From assembly GCF_900454495.1 (NCBI RefSeq), contig NZ_UGSI01000001.1:992001-1056000 (forward strand): a DNA stretch of 64,000 bases, in the 5' to 3' direction. The position numbers and the translations under genes were made by a program. The notes under the pieces are model-generated. The model was given only the letters and a program-made list of their open reading frames with translations, was not told the DNA's origin and made no database searches. Below, piece after piece: positions 52,604-61,714 of this stretch (its first letter is position 1; every line of letters starts with the position of its first letter). The DNA is from Paenibacillus macerans (GTDB taxonomy: Bacteria; Bacillota; Bacilli; Paenibacillales; Paenibacillaceae).

Positions 52604-53587
52604 ATGGAACTGGATACACAGCTTATGAGCCCCGCGGCTGGGGTTGGCCGGCGAACCCAATTGTGGAAGCGGTTTAAAAAGCAAAAAGTACTGCATGTAT
52701 TTGTCGGACTCGGCATGATCTTTCTGCTGATTTTTTCGTACACGCCGATGTTCGGTATTTTGATGGCTTTTAAAGACTACAGCATTTCAAACGGCATTAA
52801 GGGGATCTTTACCAGCGAGTGGGTGGGTCTGAGGTATTTCGATGAATTCATCCACGATTATCAGTTTGCTACGATTGTCCGCAACACGCTGGTCTTGAGC
52901 TTTCTGAAGGTCATCTTCGCTTTTCCCGCGCCGATCTTGCTCGCGATCATGCTGAACGAAGTGAAGAACATGGCGTTCAAGCGGTTCGTTCAGACAATCA
53001 GCTATTTGCCGCATTTTATTTCCTGGGTTGTTGTTGTCGGCGTTTCCTACGCTTTTCTGTCCGCGGACGTCGGCATGGTCAACAGAGCCCTGATCGAAGC
53101 CGGATTCATCGACAAACCGCTCAATATTTTGACGAGTCCCAATTACTTCTGGGGGCTTGCCGTCGGAAGCGCGATTTGGAAGGAAATGGGCTGGTGGACG
53201 ATTATCTTCCTGGCGGCCATTACGGGAATCAATCCCTCGCTTTACGAAGCCGCCGAGATTGACGGCGCCGGCAGGCTGGCGCGCATCCGTTATATCACGC
53301 TCCCGGGGATGAAGGGGACCATCGTCGTTGTGCTGGTCCTGACGATCGGCAGCATTCTCGGCGGCGGACTGGTCGGTTCGAACTTCGAGCAGGCCTACCT
53401 GTTCGGCAACAGCATCAACAATCCGACATCGGAGATCGTACAAACCTACGCGTTCAAAGTCGGTCTGAGCGACGGCCGTTTTTCCTATGCGGCGGCGATC
53501 GATCTAATTCAGTCCGTCATCTCGGTGGTGTTGATTTTCTCCAGCAACTTCATCGCCAAGCGAGTGTCAGGGTCAAGCTTATTCTAG
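52604..53587 (+). CDS. LplB-type sugar ABC permease (system C)
   Basis: 327 residues, ATG after GAGGAGGAG. Starts with a 30-residue cytoplasmic tail, then FVGLGMIFLLIFSYTPMFGILMAFKDY. Six membrane segments and EAA loop YEAAEIDGAGRLARIRYITLPG near 225. First gene of system C, where the permeases precede the binding protein, unlike systems A and B. Confidence 0.92.
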   Translation: MELDTQLMSPAAGVGRRTQLWKRFKKQKVLHVFVGLGMIFLLIFSYTPMFGILMAFKDYSISNGIKGIFTSEWVGLRYFDEFIHDYQFATIVRNTLVLSFLKVIFAFPAPILLAIMLNEVKNMAFKRFVQTISYLPHFISWVVVVGVSYAFLSADVGMVNRALIEAGFIDKPLNILTSPNYFWGLAVGSAIWKEMGWWTIIFLAAITGINPSLYEAAEIDGAGRLARIRYITLPGMKGTIVVVLVLTIGSILGGGLVGSNFEQAYLFGNSINNPTSEIVQTYAFKVGLSDGRFSYAAAIDLIQSVISVVLIFSSNFIAKRVSGSSLF

Positions 53588-53605
53588 AAAAAAGGAGGGT
53601 TGGTG

Positions 53606-54493
53606 GTGCTCAAAAGTCAAAAACAGAAGGATTTTCTTTTTGACAGCGTGATTTACATCGTTTTGTTTATCATCATGCTCACCATGCTGTACCCGTTCTA
53701 TTATGTGCTGATCGCCTCATTTAACAAAGGTTCCGATACACTCCTGGGAGGCGTTTATTTGTGGCCCCGAAGCGTTACGCTGGAGAATTACAAAGTTTTT
53801 CTGGACGATCCGAAATGGTATCGCGCCTTCTTGGTTACGGTTGCCCGGACGATATCGGGCACGGCGTTGGGACTTCTGCTGACGAGCCTGGTCGCTTACG
53901 CTCTTTCCCACCGTGATTTGTTGTTCAGCAAGACGTATTTTACGATCATCATTTTCGCGATGTACTTCTCCGGCGGCTTGATTCCCTATTACGTAGTGCT
54001 GCGTTCGATCGGACTGCTTAATTCATTTGCCGTTTACATTGTCCCGTCCATGCTTAACACGTTTTTTCTGCTGATCGCCATCTCGTTCTTCCGGGAAATC
54101 CCCGGCGAGATGAAGGAATCGGCGCACATGGACGGCGCTGGCGAACTCGTGATTTTTTTCCGGATCATCCTGCCGGTTTCGACGCCGGTTCTCGCCACCA
54201 TGGCCTTGTTCATGGGCGTCGGCCAATGGAATTCATGGCTGGATTCCGCTTATTTCGTACAATCGGAGAACCTGAGAACGCTTACTTACCGCATGATGGA
54301 AGTGATCAACAAGAGCAACTCGCCAATGGATGCCATTGCCGTTGCAAACAGCGCTTCGGCCTCGGCAGGGGTTACGAGCTTCTCGCTGCAGGTAACGTCG
54401 ATGGTGGTCTCCATTGTGCCGATCATCTGCGTTTATCCGTTTCTGCAAAAATACTTTGTGCATGGAATCATGTTAGGATCTGTGAAAGGATAA
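53606..54493 (+). CDS. LplC/YtcP-type sugar ABC permease (system C)
   Basis: 295 residues. Three possible starts in a row (TTG 53600, GTG 53603, GTG 53606); GTG 53606 is 7 bases from AAAGGAGGG and is preferred. Six hydrophobic segments, EAA-type loop MKESAHMDGAGELVIFFRIILPV, C-terminus PFLQKYFVHGIMLGSVKG. Confidence 0.92.
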   Translation: MLKSQKQKDFLFDSVIYIVLFIIMLTMLYPFYYVLIASFNKGSDTLLGGVYLWPRSVTLENYKVFLDDPKWYRAFLVTVARTISGTALGLLLTSLVAYALSHRDLLFSKTYFTIIIFAMYFSGGLIPYYVVLRSIGLLNSFAVYIVPSMLNTFFLLIAISFFREIPGEMKESAHMDGAGELVIFFRIILPVSTPVLATMALFMGVGQWNSWLDSAYFVQSENLRTLTYRMMEVINKSNSPMDAIAVANSASASAGVTSFSLQVTSMVVSIVPIICVYPFLQKYFVHGIMLGSVKG

Positions 54494-54508
54494 GTAGTTG
54501 TTCCTATT

Positions 54509-54522
54509 TTTAAGCGCTTACA
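54509..54522 (+). promoter_or_regulatory. cre-like site between permease and binding-protein genes
   Basis: TTTAAGCGCTTACA; read on the minus strand TGTAAGCGCTTAAA fits the cre consensus with one mismatch. It is 36 bases before the TTG start. Confidence 0.5.
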
Positions 54523-54557
54523 TTAAAATGACAATATATCCATTGGAGGGGTTTGTT

Positions 54558-56117
54558 TTGAAAACATTCCAAAGCTACAAGCTGCTTGCAGCGACACTGG
54601 CGGCAGTGCTTGCGTTTACGCTGCTGTCCGCCTGCGGCAACAACGGCAACGGCGAAGGCGCGAAGCAAGGCGGCGATTCGCCGGAGAAATCCGGCGGCGT
54701 GAAGGAGTTGTCGCTGTTCATCGATGCGCCATGGTATCCGGTTAAAGAATGGAAAGGACCGATCGCAGAGAAAATTACGGAGAAAACGGGAGTCAAGCTC
54801 AACGTTACCGTCGCAACGGACGATAAGCAGCTGCCGCTGATGATCGCTTCCGGAGATCTGCCGGACCTCGTCTTCACGTATGCCAACATTAATCGGATGT
54901 CGGATTCGAAGCTGTCCTATCCCTGGAATGAGTTGATCGGGAAATATGCGCCGGATTTCAAAATCGATCAGACGAGAATTGCGATCCATACAATGGACGA
55001 CGGCAATTTCTACACGGTACGGAATTCCTTCGCCACACAGGAGGAAATGGCTCAAAATAAATATTCGATCGGCAGCGACGGCAATCCCGGCATAGCCGTG
55101 CGGGAAGATATCCTGAAGGAGCTCGGCAATCCGCCGATTCAATCGCTCGACGATTTCACGAAGGTGCTGGGCATGGTCAAGGAGAAGTATCCCGATATGG
55201 TGCCGCTGATGATGGACAAAGAGTGGATTGAGCAGTATTTTCTGCAGCAGTTCGGCACCGAAGCCCTCCTGGATGGCTGGTATGAACGAGATGGAAAAGT
55301 GGATTATGCCATCAGACAGCCGAAGATGTTGGACTTCTTCAAATTTATGAATAGCTTATATCGCAATGGATACATTCTGGCGGAAAATTTCGCCTTCGCA
55401 AACGACCAGATTGACGACCAGTACGTAACAAGCGGCAAAGCGTTTGCTCACGTTTATACCGTTACCGCGGCGGACTCGGATAACATCAAAATCAAGAGCA
55501 ACGGAGGTTCATTTACGTTTAAAATGCTGCCCAGCGCCTTGTCGAAAGACGCGAAGGTTGTGAGCACGGGTCTCGGATTTGCCGGTACTTTCATCACCAA
55601 GAAAAACAAGGATCCGGAGGCGTCAATCAAGTTCATTCAATACCTGGCGAGCGACGAAGGCAAAAAACTGACCATGTTTGGCGTCGAGGGCGAGCATTGG
55701 ACATGGAACGATGCGGGTTATCCGGATCTGAAATACAATCCGACCGATGCCGATTTCATGAACGGCAATGGAATTAAATGGTGGTATCTGTACAACGACG
55801 GAGTCACGGAAGGGATGCTGTCCTATGTTCCGGGCACGCAGAAGACACAGGCCTTGCTGGAGACAAAGGCCATTACGGCCTATAAGCCGGCGCTCGGCCT
55901 GATTCAGACCCAGCCGGATTCTAAAGAAAAGACGATCAAAACCAAGATCGACGAGATGATCAAAAATGAGAAAGTTAAAATTTACCTGGCGAGTTCCGAA
56001 GAGGAAGCCGTTGCGAAATACGAGAATATGGTGAAGACGGCCGAGAATATGGGCTTGCAAGAGCTTGTCGATTGGGCAAACGAGACTTATCGGAAGAAGA
56101 AGGATTTGTTCGAGTAA
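54558..56117 (+). CDS. LplA-type sugar-binding lipoprotein (system C)
   Basis: 519 residues from TTG 54558 (GGAGGGG upstream). Signal LLAATLAAVLAFTLLSAC ends in the lipobox Cys, followed by a Gly/Asn-rich spacer. Body: ELSLFIDAPWYPVKEWKGPIAEKITEKTGVKLNV .. LMIASGDLPDLVFTY, typical of the LplA/YtcQ family. Serves the two permeases upstream. A cre-like site just before it may allow separate control. Confidence 0.9.
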   Translation: MKTFQSYKLLAATLAAVLAFTLLSACGNNGNGEGAKQGGDSPEKSGGVKELSLFIDAPWYPVKEWKGPIAEKITEKTGVKLNVTVATDDKQLPLMIASGDLPDLVFTYANINRMSDSKLSYPWNELIGKYAPDFKIDQTRIAIHTMDDGNFYTVRNSFATQEEMAQNKYSIGSDGNPGIAVREDILKELGNPPIQSLDDFTKVLGMVKEKYPDMVPLMMDKEWIEQYFLQQFGTEALLDGWYERDGKVDYAIRQPKMLDFFKFMNSLYRNGYILAENFAFANDQIDDQYVTSGKAFAHVYTVTAADSDNIKIKSNGGSFTFKMLPSALSKDAKVVSTGLGFAGTFITKKNKDPEASIKFIQYLASDEGKKLTMFGVEGEHWTWNDAGYPDLKYNPTDADFMNGNGIKWWYLYNDGVTEGMLSYVPGTQKTQALLETKAITAYKPALGLIQTQPDSKEKTIKTKIDEMIKNEKVKIYLASSEEEAVAKYENMVKTAENMGLQELVDWANETYRKKKDLFE

Positions 56118-56133
56118 GCGAAGGTCGCCGCAA

Positions 56134-56166
56134 CCGGTAGGGAGGTCAAATCTCTACCGGGTTTTG
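56134..56166 (+). terminator. Hairpin after the binding-protein gene
   Basis: CCGGTAGGGA pairs with TCTCTACCGG, followed by GTTTTG; a weak terminator or attenuator before the kinase gene. Confidence 0.5.
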
Positions 56167-56221
56167 CTGGGCTCATGGTACGGTTAGAAGAAATAAATCG
56201 GCAGCGGGGGGAATCGTTACC

Positions 56222-57970
56222 GTGAGCATCGTACGCAAAATCATTTTAGGATATGTCATCTTGATTTTTATTCCGGTCGTCACGTTCGGCTATTACTATT
56301 ATGTACAAATCTACGGCAACCTGACCCAACAATTCGTGGAGAGCCGGCAAAAAATATTGGAACAGGCCAAGGCAAACATGAAGGCGGATCTGACCCGAGT
56401 CGACTCCATCCATCGCTTGCTGCAATATAACCCGTATGTGACGGATTATTTAGGCGGAATTTATGAATCCGAATCGGACAGCATTTACGCCTACAACCGG
56501 TATATCAGTCCGATTATTACACAGTCGCTGTATGCCAATCCGGAAATTGAGAGGTTCAGGATATATACCACAAAGGAGCGCGCGCTTCAAATCACCGACC
56601 GGTTTCTCGATATATCGTCTCTGGATCCTCAGGGCAAGGAGATCGCCAGTTCGCTGAAGCCTGGTCAAGGAGTGTGGGTTGTGCCCGATCCGGAAGCCCG
56701 GGAACCGCGGCTCGTTTTTTATCAGAACATTTACAACCCGGATTTTACGGAGATCATCGGGCTTCTTGAGCTCCGCATCAGCGGTGGTCTGATCCGGAAA
56801 TTTTACAACGCGACAGGCGGAGAAGGCAACTGGAAAGCGTTCCTGTTACCGAAGCAAGGAGGTCTGCCGGCGGCGGAAGGCGCAGCTGCCGGGATTGACG
56901 ACGAAACGTGGAAGCTGCTCGGCACGAACGATACGAAAGCCTATTTCATCAACCGGAAAACGATCGTAAATCAGCTTTACATCGAGGAGCTTGGCGTCCG
57001 GGTCGTCGTCACCGGAAAGGTAGACGAAGTGTTTCACGCGGTCAAACGCAAAGAGATTATTCTGATTTCCACCATCGTCCTTCTTCTGGCGGCACTGTCG
57101 CTTGCGTATTATGCGCTCGCGTCTACCATTACGAAACGTATCCTGCGCCTGGCCAGACATATGCGCAACTTGAGCGATGACAATATGAAACAGTACATCA
57201 GCAAGCACGACAAGCCGAACCGCCAGGATGAGATCGGGTTTCTGACCATGACCTACAATTCGATGATCCAGCGTATGGATGAGCTGATCAACAACGTCCA
57301 CCGGGCCGAGCTGCGAAACAAAGAAGCGGCCTATAAAGTGCTGCAAGCCCAAATCAAACCGCATTTTCTATACAACACGCTTGAGACCATCCGAATGCTG
57401 GCGGAATCCAACAACGATAAAGAGGTAGCCGACATTTCCTATTGGTTCGGGAAGCTGATGCGTTACAGCCTGTCTTCGAAGGAGGATCAGACGGTGCTTG
57501 CCAGGGAAATCGAGACGGTTGTCTTCTATCTCAATATTCACAAAATGCGGCTTCAGAACAGGCTGAGTTACGAGATTGACATCGCCGTCGACGCGGAGCA
57601 GATCGCCTGCCCCCGGTTCATGCTCCAGCCTTTGATCGAGAACTGCATCATCCATGGGGCGTCCGCGACGCTTCGACCCGTCCATATCAAGCTTCAGGCG
57701 TCGGAAACCGCCGGCGAAATCCGGATCTGCGTTTCGGACAGCGGAATAGGCATTCCGGAAGACAAACTGCCCAGGCTCCGTTCACGGCTAACGGGGGGAG
57801 GCGATGTACATTCCGTCCAGGAGATGGAGGGAGGCGTAGGTCTGATTAACGTCAACGAGCGAGTCAAATCGTTTTTCGGCGGCGCTTCGCACTTGGCGCT
57901 TGATAGTGAGCAAGGCCGGGGAACATGTCTCACCATCATCATATCGAAAGGGGCGGCGGGTCAACGATGA
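56222..57970 (+). CDS. YesM-type sensor histidine kinase (system C)
   Basis: 582 residues, GTG start with GGGGGGAAT upstream. TM1 IILGYVILIFIPVVTFGYYYYV, extracytoplasmic sensor, TM2 near 280-300, HAMP, then YKVLQAQIKPHFLYNTLETIRM with the phospho-His, N box PLIENCIIHGA, G1 VSDSGIGIPED and G2 GGVGLINVNERVKSFFG. All motifs are intact. Regulator follows with an ATGA overlap. Confidence 0.92.
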   Translation: MSIVRKIILGYVILIFIPVVTFGYYYYVQIYGNLTQQFVESRQKILEQAKANMKADLTRVDSIHRLLQYNPYVTDYLGGIYESESDSIYAYNRYISPIITQSLYANPEIERFRIYTTKERALQITDRFLDISSLDPQGKEIASSLKPGQGVWVVPDPEAREPRLVFYQNIYNPDFTEIIGLLELRISGGLIRKFYNATGGEGNWKAFLLPKQGGLPAAEGAAAGIDDETWKLLGTNDTKAYFINRKTIVNQLYIEELGVRVVVTGKVDEVFHAVKRKEIILISTIVLLLAALSLAYYALASTITKRILRLARHMRNLSDDNMKQYISKHDKPNRQDEIGFLTMTYNSMIQRMDELINNVHRAELRNKEAAYKVLQAQIKPHFLYNTLETIRMLAESNNDKEVADISYWFGKLMRYSLSSKEDQTVLAREIETVVFYLNIHKMRLQNRLSYEIDIAVDAEQIACPRFMLQPLIENCIIHGASATLRPVHIKLQASETAGEIRICVSDSGIGIPEDKLPRLRSRLTGGGDVHSVQEMEGGVGLINVNERVKSFFGGASHLALDSEQGRGTCLTIIISKGAAGQR

Positions 57971-58701
57971 GATTATTGATTGTGGATGATGAGCCGCTTA
58001 TTCTTGGGGGATTGGTCAAGGTCATCAAGGATGCGGCTCCGCTCGGTACCGAGGTGCGCGAGGCAGGCAACGCTTTTGAAGCGCTTGAAGTCATGAAAGG
58101 TTATATGCCGGATGTTACGGTGACGGATCTCCATATGCCGGAGAAAAACGGATTCGAGCTGATGGAGGAGGCCAAGGAGAGCGGATTGTGCGACCGATTT
58201 ATTATCCTGACGGGCTATGACGATTTCGAATACGTGAGGAGAGCGCTGCGCTGGGGCGTGGTGGATTATTTGCTGAAACCGCTTGACAAAAATGAGATTG
58301 CCGGGCTGCTGACACATATCGATCAAGAGCTTCCTTCCGAAGCCGATTCGGAGTGTGAACGGCACACGAAACGTATTCTGGCCTATACAGAACAGCATTA
58401 TATGAACGACCTTTCGCTGGATCATCTTGCCGAACTGATGAATCTTCATCCGAATTACATCAGCAGCTTGTTCAAGAAAGTGACGGGAGACACGTTTGTG
58501 AATTATTTAAACGCATTCCGGATCAAGGAAGCGCAGAAATTGCTAGGGACGCACCGGCATCTTTCCGTGAGCGAGATCGGGCGGCGGGTCGGGTTTGAGA
58601 GTAAACATTATTTCGCCAAAGTGTTCAAGAAGTATACGGGGATCACGCCAGGCGCCTACCGTGAAAGAGACGAAACGGCAAAGGACAGAGACGAATCCTA
58701 A
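57967..58701 (+). CDS. Short YesN-type response regulator, AraC family (system C)
   Basis: 244 residues only, from ATG 57967 overlapping the kinase stop by 4 bases. Receiver 1-118: LIVDDEP, DVTVTDLHMPEKNG (phospho-Asp near 54), FIILTGYDDFEYVRRAL, DYLLKPLDKNEI. The AraC HTH follows almost at once (YTEQHYMNDLSLDHLAELMNLHPNYISSLFKKVTG .. VSEIGRRVGFESKHYFAKVFKKYTG). It lacks the roughly 280-residue linker found in the other two regulators of this window, a compact variant of the family. Confidence 0.92.
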   Translation: MRLLIVDDEPLILGGLVKVIKDAAPLGTEVREAGNAFEALEVMKGYMPDVTVTDLHMPEKNGFELMEEAKESGLCDRFIILTGYDDFEYVRRALRWGVVDYLLKPLDKNEIAGLLTHIDQELPSEADSECERHTKRILAYTEQHYMNDLSLDHLAELMNLHPNYISSLFKKVTGDTFVNYLNAFRIKEAQKLLGTHRHLSVSEIGRRVGFESKHYFAKVFKKYTGITPGAYRERDETAKDRDES

Positions 58702-58721
58702 AAAAAGAAGGTCGGGATGAA

Positions 58722-60836
58722 ATGGAGATTAATAAGGACTATAGATTCGGCGATATGATAGCCCGTTATGTTAAAGACGGCCAAACCGGGCAAGCGGGCT
58801 TGGTCCTGCTGCCGGAATCCATGGTATCCCATGTCTGTGAGAAGAAATACAAGGCGGATCCTTTAGTGCAACTCAAATTCATCGGGGATGCTTATCCCGG
58901 CGGATTCGCGCACGGCCATTCCATGCGCAACAGCGGAACCATGGATGCGCTGTTATTTGAAGAACAGCGTAAATTGGAGCGCGATACTAGTGTAACGGTG
59001 GTGTCCGCATGGCGCAGCCAGAGTTCGTGCCGGGTCGAGCATCATTTAACCTGGTATTCGGGGTATCGAGCACTGGAGTCTTTTACAATCATCAAGAATG
59101 AAAGCGAACTGCCCGTTACGGCGGAAATGATATCATCCTTCTCATTGACAGGGTTTACCCCGTTTGCCGAGAATGATGCTCCCGAATCGTTAGTTTTCCA
59201 TCGAATCCTTAGTTCATGGTCCGCGGAAGGGCGCTTATATTCCAGTAATATCGAAGATTTAAACCTTGAACCGGCCTGGGCGCCTTCGGGTACACGATGT
59301 CTGCGCTTCGGACAGGTAGGATCCATGCCGGTGCGGGGATTTTTCCCGGCGGCATATTTGGAGGACACCCGCGTTGGCGTGACTTGGGGGGTTCAAATCG
59401 CCCACCCCGCCTCCTGGCAGATCGAGATCGGCAGACGGGATGACGCCCTGTATCTGTCAGGCGGACTGGCGGACAGGGAATTTGGCCATTGGACCAAGAC
59501 GATTGGCCCTGGAGAGGCATTTCAGACTCCCAGCGCCTATCTCACCGCAGTAGTGGGGGATGTTGACCGTGCGGCGGAGCGGTTAACCGGGATGCAGGAC
59601 CGGCCTCTATTGCGCGGGCCGGCGCTGGAAGAAGATCTGCCGATCGTCTTTAACGAGTTTTGTACAACATGGGGGTCTCCATCGGCTGCGAATCTTTACG
59701 CGATTGCCGAACGGCTCAAAGGCAGGGGAATACGTTATCTTGTCATTGATTGCGGATGGTATAAGCGGGAAGGGACGCACTGGTTTAACAGTATGGGCGA
59801 TTGGGATGTGAACCCGATTGATTTCCCCGATGGGCTGGAACAAACGCTCGAACATATTAGAAAATGCGGGATGATTCCCGGCATTTGGTTCGAAATGGAA
59901 GCTTGCGGCGTGGAATCCGCGGCGTTTCATTGGGTCGATCATCTCTTAAAACGGGACGGCTTGCCGATCACGAGCGGTGACCGGCGGTTTTGGGACTTCC
60001 GCGATCCCTTTGTCGTCAGCTATTTGAAAGAGAAAGTGATCTCCTTTTTGAAAAATCATGGATTCGGCTATTTAAAAGTTGATTATAACGATAATCTGGG
60101 CATCGGCTGCGACGGCGCGGAATCGCTCGGTGAAGGATTACGCCGGCAGATGCAAGCGGTTCAGGATTTTTTCAGGTTGATCAAACAAGAAGTACCCGAT
60201 ATTGTGATTGAAAATTGCGCATCCGGCGGTCACCGCTTGGAGCCTTCCATGGTTGGACTTACAAGTATGTCATCATTTTCGGACGCTCATGAATGCGAGG
60301 AAATCCCGATCGTTGCCGCGAATTTGCATAGAGTGATTTTGCCGAGGCAAAGCCAGATCTGGGCCGTTCTTAGAAAAAATGACAGTTTGCAGCGTTTGGT
60401 GTACTCGCTGGCCGGCACGATGTTAGGCCGGATGTGTTTGTCCGGCGATATCCATGATTTGAATGAAGAACAGTGGAAAATTGTGGACGAGGCCATTGCT
60501 TTCTATAAGCTGGTTTCTCCGATCATTAAGGAAGGTACAACAAATCGATACGGCACCTTGGTGCACAGCTATCGTCATCCCAAGGGATGGCAAGGAATCA
60601 CGCGCACATCCAAAGACCGATCACAGATGATGGCAGTTGTACATACCTTTGGAGGTGATGTTGCGGAAAGTGTAAAGCTGCCTCTTCCTGCATGGGGGCA
60701 TTACGAAAATACGCAAATGTTCCCGGACAACAATACGGATGTGAAAGTAGAAGACGGTCACATTTCCTGCCGTTTGGCAAAACCGTTTTCGGCCTTGTGC
60801 ATACTTCTTCGCATGAAGCAGTCTGGCGCACAATAA
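58722..60836 (+). CDS. GH36 alpha-galactosidase
   Basis: 704 residues, ATG after GAAGGTCGGG, cytoplasmic. N-terminal beta-sandwich (1-300), then a TIM barrel: RYLVIDCGWYKREGTHWFNSMGDWDVNP, nucleophile Asp in GYLKVDYNDNLG (about 455; KVDYN for the classic KWDMN), EVPDIVIENCASGGHRLEPSMVG and acid/base Asp in SSFSDAHECEEIP. The C-terminal beta domain is present. Probably releases alpha-galactose (or a related residue) from xyloglucan or galactomannan side chains taken up by system C, whose operon it follows by 20 bases. Confidence 0.88.
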   Translation: MEINKDYRFGDMIARYVKDGQTGQAGLVLLPESMVSHVCEKKYKADPLVQLKFIGDAYPGGFAHGHSMRNSGTMDALLFEEQRKLERDTSVTVVSAWRSQSSCRVEHHLTWYSGYRALESFTIIKNESELPVTAEMISSFSLTGFTPFAENDAPESLVFHRILSSWSAEGRLYSSNIEDLNLEPAWAPSGTRCLRFGQVGSMPVRGFFPAAYLEDTRVGVTWGVQIAHPASWQIEIGRRDDALYLSGGLADREFGHWTKTIGPGEAFQTPSAYLTAVVGDVDRAAERLTGMQDRPLLRGPALEEDLPIVFNEFCTTWGSPSAANLYAIAERLKGRGIRYLVIDCGWYKREGTHWFNSMGDWDVNPIDFPDGLEQTLEHIRKCGMIPGIWFEMEACGVESAAFHWVDHLLKRDGLPITSGDRRFWDFRDPFVVSYLKEKVISFLKNHGFGYLKVDYNDNLGIGCDGAESLGEGLRRQMQAVQDFFRLIKQEVPDIVIENCASGGHRLEPSMVGLTSMSSFSDAHECEEIPIVAANLHRVILPRQSQIWAVLRKNDSLQRLVYSLAGTMLGRMCLSGDIHDLNEEQWKIVDEAIAFYKLVSPIIKEGTTNRYGTLVHSYRHPKGWQGITRTSKDRSQMMAVVHTFGGDVAESVKLPLPAWGHYENTQMFPDNNTDVKVEDGHISCRLAKPFSALCILLRMKQSGAQ

Positions 60837-60856
60837 GGTGGAATGGAGGTGGTTTG

Positions 60857-61696
60857 ATGCGTATTGACGCTCACCAGCATTTTTGGAAGATCGACAGAAA
60901 CGATTACGGCTGGATTACGCCGGAAATTCCGGTGCTTTTCCGCGATTATTTGCCTTCCGATCTTGAACCGCATTTGCCAAAGCACGGCATCGGCAAAACG
61001 ATTCTGGTGCAGGCGGCGCCAACGATTGAGGAAACCGAATTTATTCTTGAATTAAGCGAAACGGCCGATTTCATCGCCGGTGTGGTCGGGTGGCTGGATC
61101 TTGAGGACCCTACTTATAAGAAACAGTATGAGCGGTTTTGCAAGCATCCGAAATTTATCGGGCTTCGCGTGATGATCCAGGAGATGGAGGACCCAAACAC
61201 CGTTTTATCGCCCGCTTATTTTGAAGCGTTTTCATATTTTGCGGAACAGGACGTGCCGGTTGATTTGCTTGTCCTGGCGAATCAACTGCCGCAGCTTGTC
61301 CAATTGCTGGAGCGAATCCCCAGGCTTCGGGGCGTCGTCGACCATTTGGCAAAGCCGCCGATCGCTTCGGGGTTGTTGGAGCCGTGGAGAAGCCATATGG
61401 CGGAAATCGCCCAATATCCGAACATCTGCTGCAAGCTTTCGGGGATGGTGACGGAAGCCGGCCGTCAGGGTTGGAAAAAGGAAAATTTCACGGCATACGT
61501 CCATGCAACGCTTGATTTGTTTGGCCCCGAGAGGGTGATGTTCGGCAGCGATTGGCCCGTGTGTCTTCTGGCGGCAACTTATGATGAAGTCGTAGACATA
61601 TTGCGGCAAGCGTTGCAAGACCGGCTGCCCGCGGAAGCGATCGAAGCTGTTTTCGGCGCCAACGCCGCGAAATTTTACAAGTTGAATAAACATTGA
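60857..61696 (+). CDS. Amidohydrolase-2 family lactonase (L-fuconolactonase type)
   Basis: 279 residues from ATG 60857 with GGAGGTGG upstream; the longer upstream frame lies inside the GH36 gene. Begins MRIDAHQHFWKIDRNDYGWI, the hallmark of sugar-lactone hydrolases of this family, and ends with the metal-site MFGSDWPVCLLAATYDEV. HFW..Y.W, DHLAKPPI and NICCKLSGMVTEA are all conserved. With the adjacent aldo/keto reductase and dehydrogenase, and a fucosidase downstream, the expected reaction is L-fucono-1,5-lactone to L-fuconate; L-rhamnono- or L-galactonolactone remain possible. Confidence 0.85.
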   Translation: MRIDAHQHFWKIDRNDYGWITPEIPVLFRDYLPSDLEPHLPKHGIGKTILVQAAPTIEETEFILELSETADFIAGVVGWLDLEDPTYKKQYERFCKHPKFIGLRVMIQEMEDPNTVLSPAYFEAFSYFAEQDVPVDLLVLANQLPQLVQLLERIPRLRGVVDHLAKPPIASGLLEPWRSHMAEIAQYPNICCKLSGMVTEAGRQGWKKENFTAYVHATLDLFGPERVMFGSDWPVCLLAATYDEVVDILRQALQDRLPAEAIEAVFGANAAKFYKLNKH

Positions 61697-61714
61697 GATT
61701 GGGGGAACGACGCG

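Noticed and set aside
60692..60856. Longer start for the lactonase-type amidohydrolase
   Set aside because: The extension overlaps the GH36 gene in another frame, while MRIDAHQHFW at 60857 is the family N-terminus with GGAGGTGG before it.
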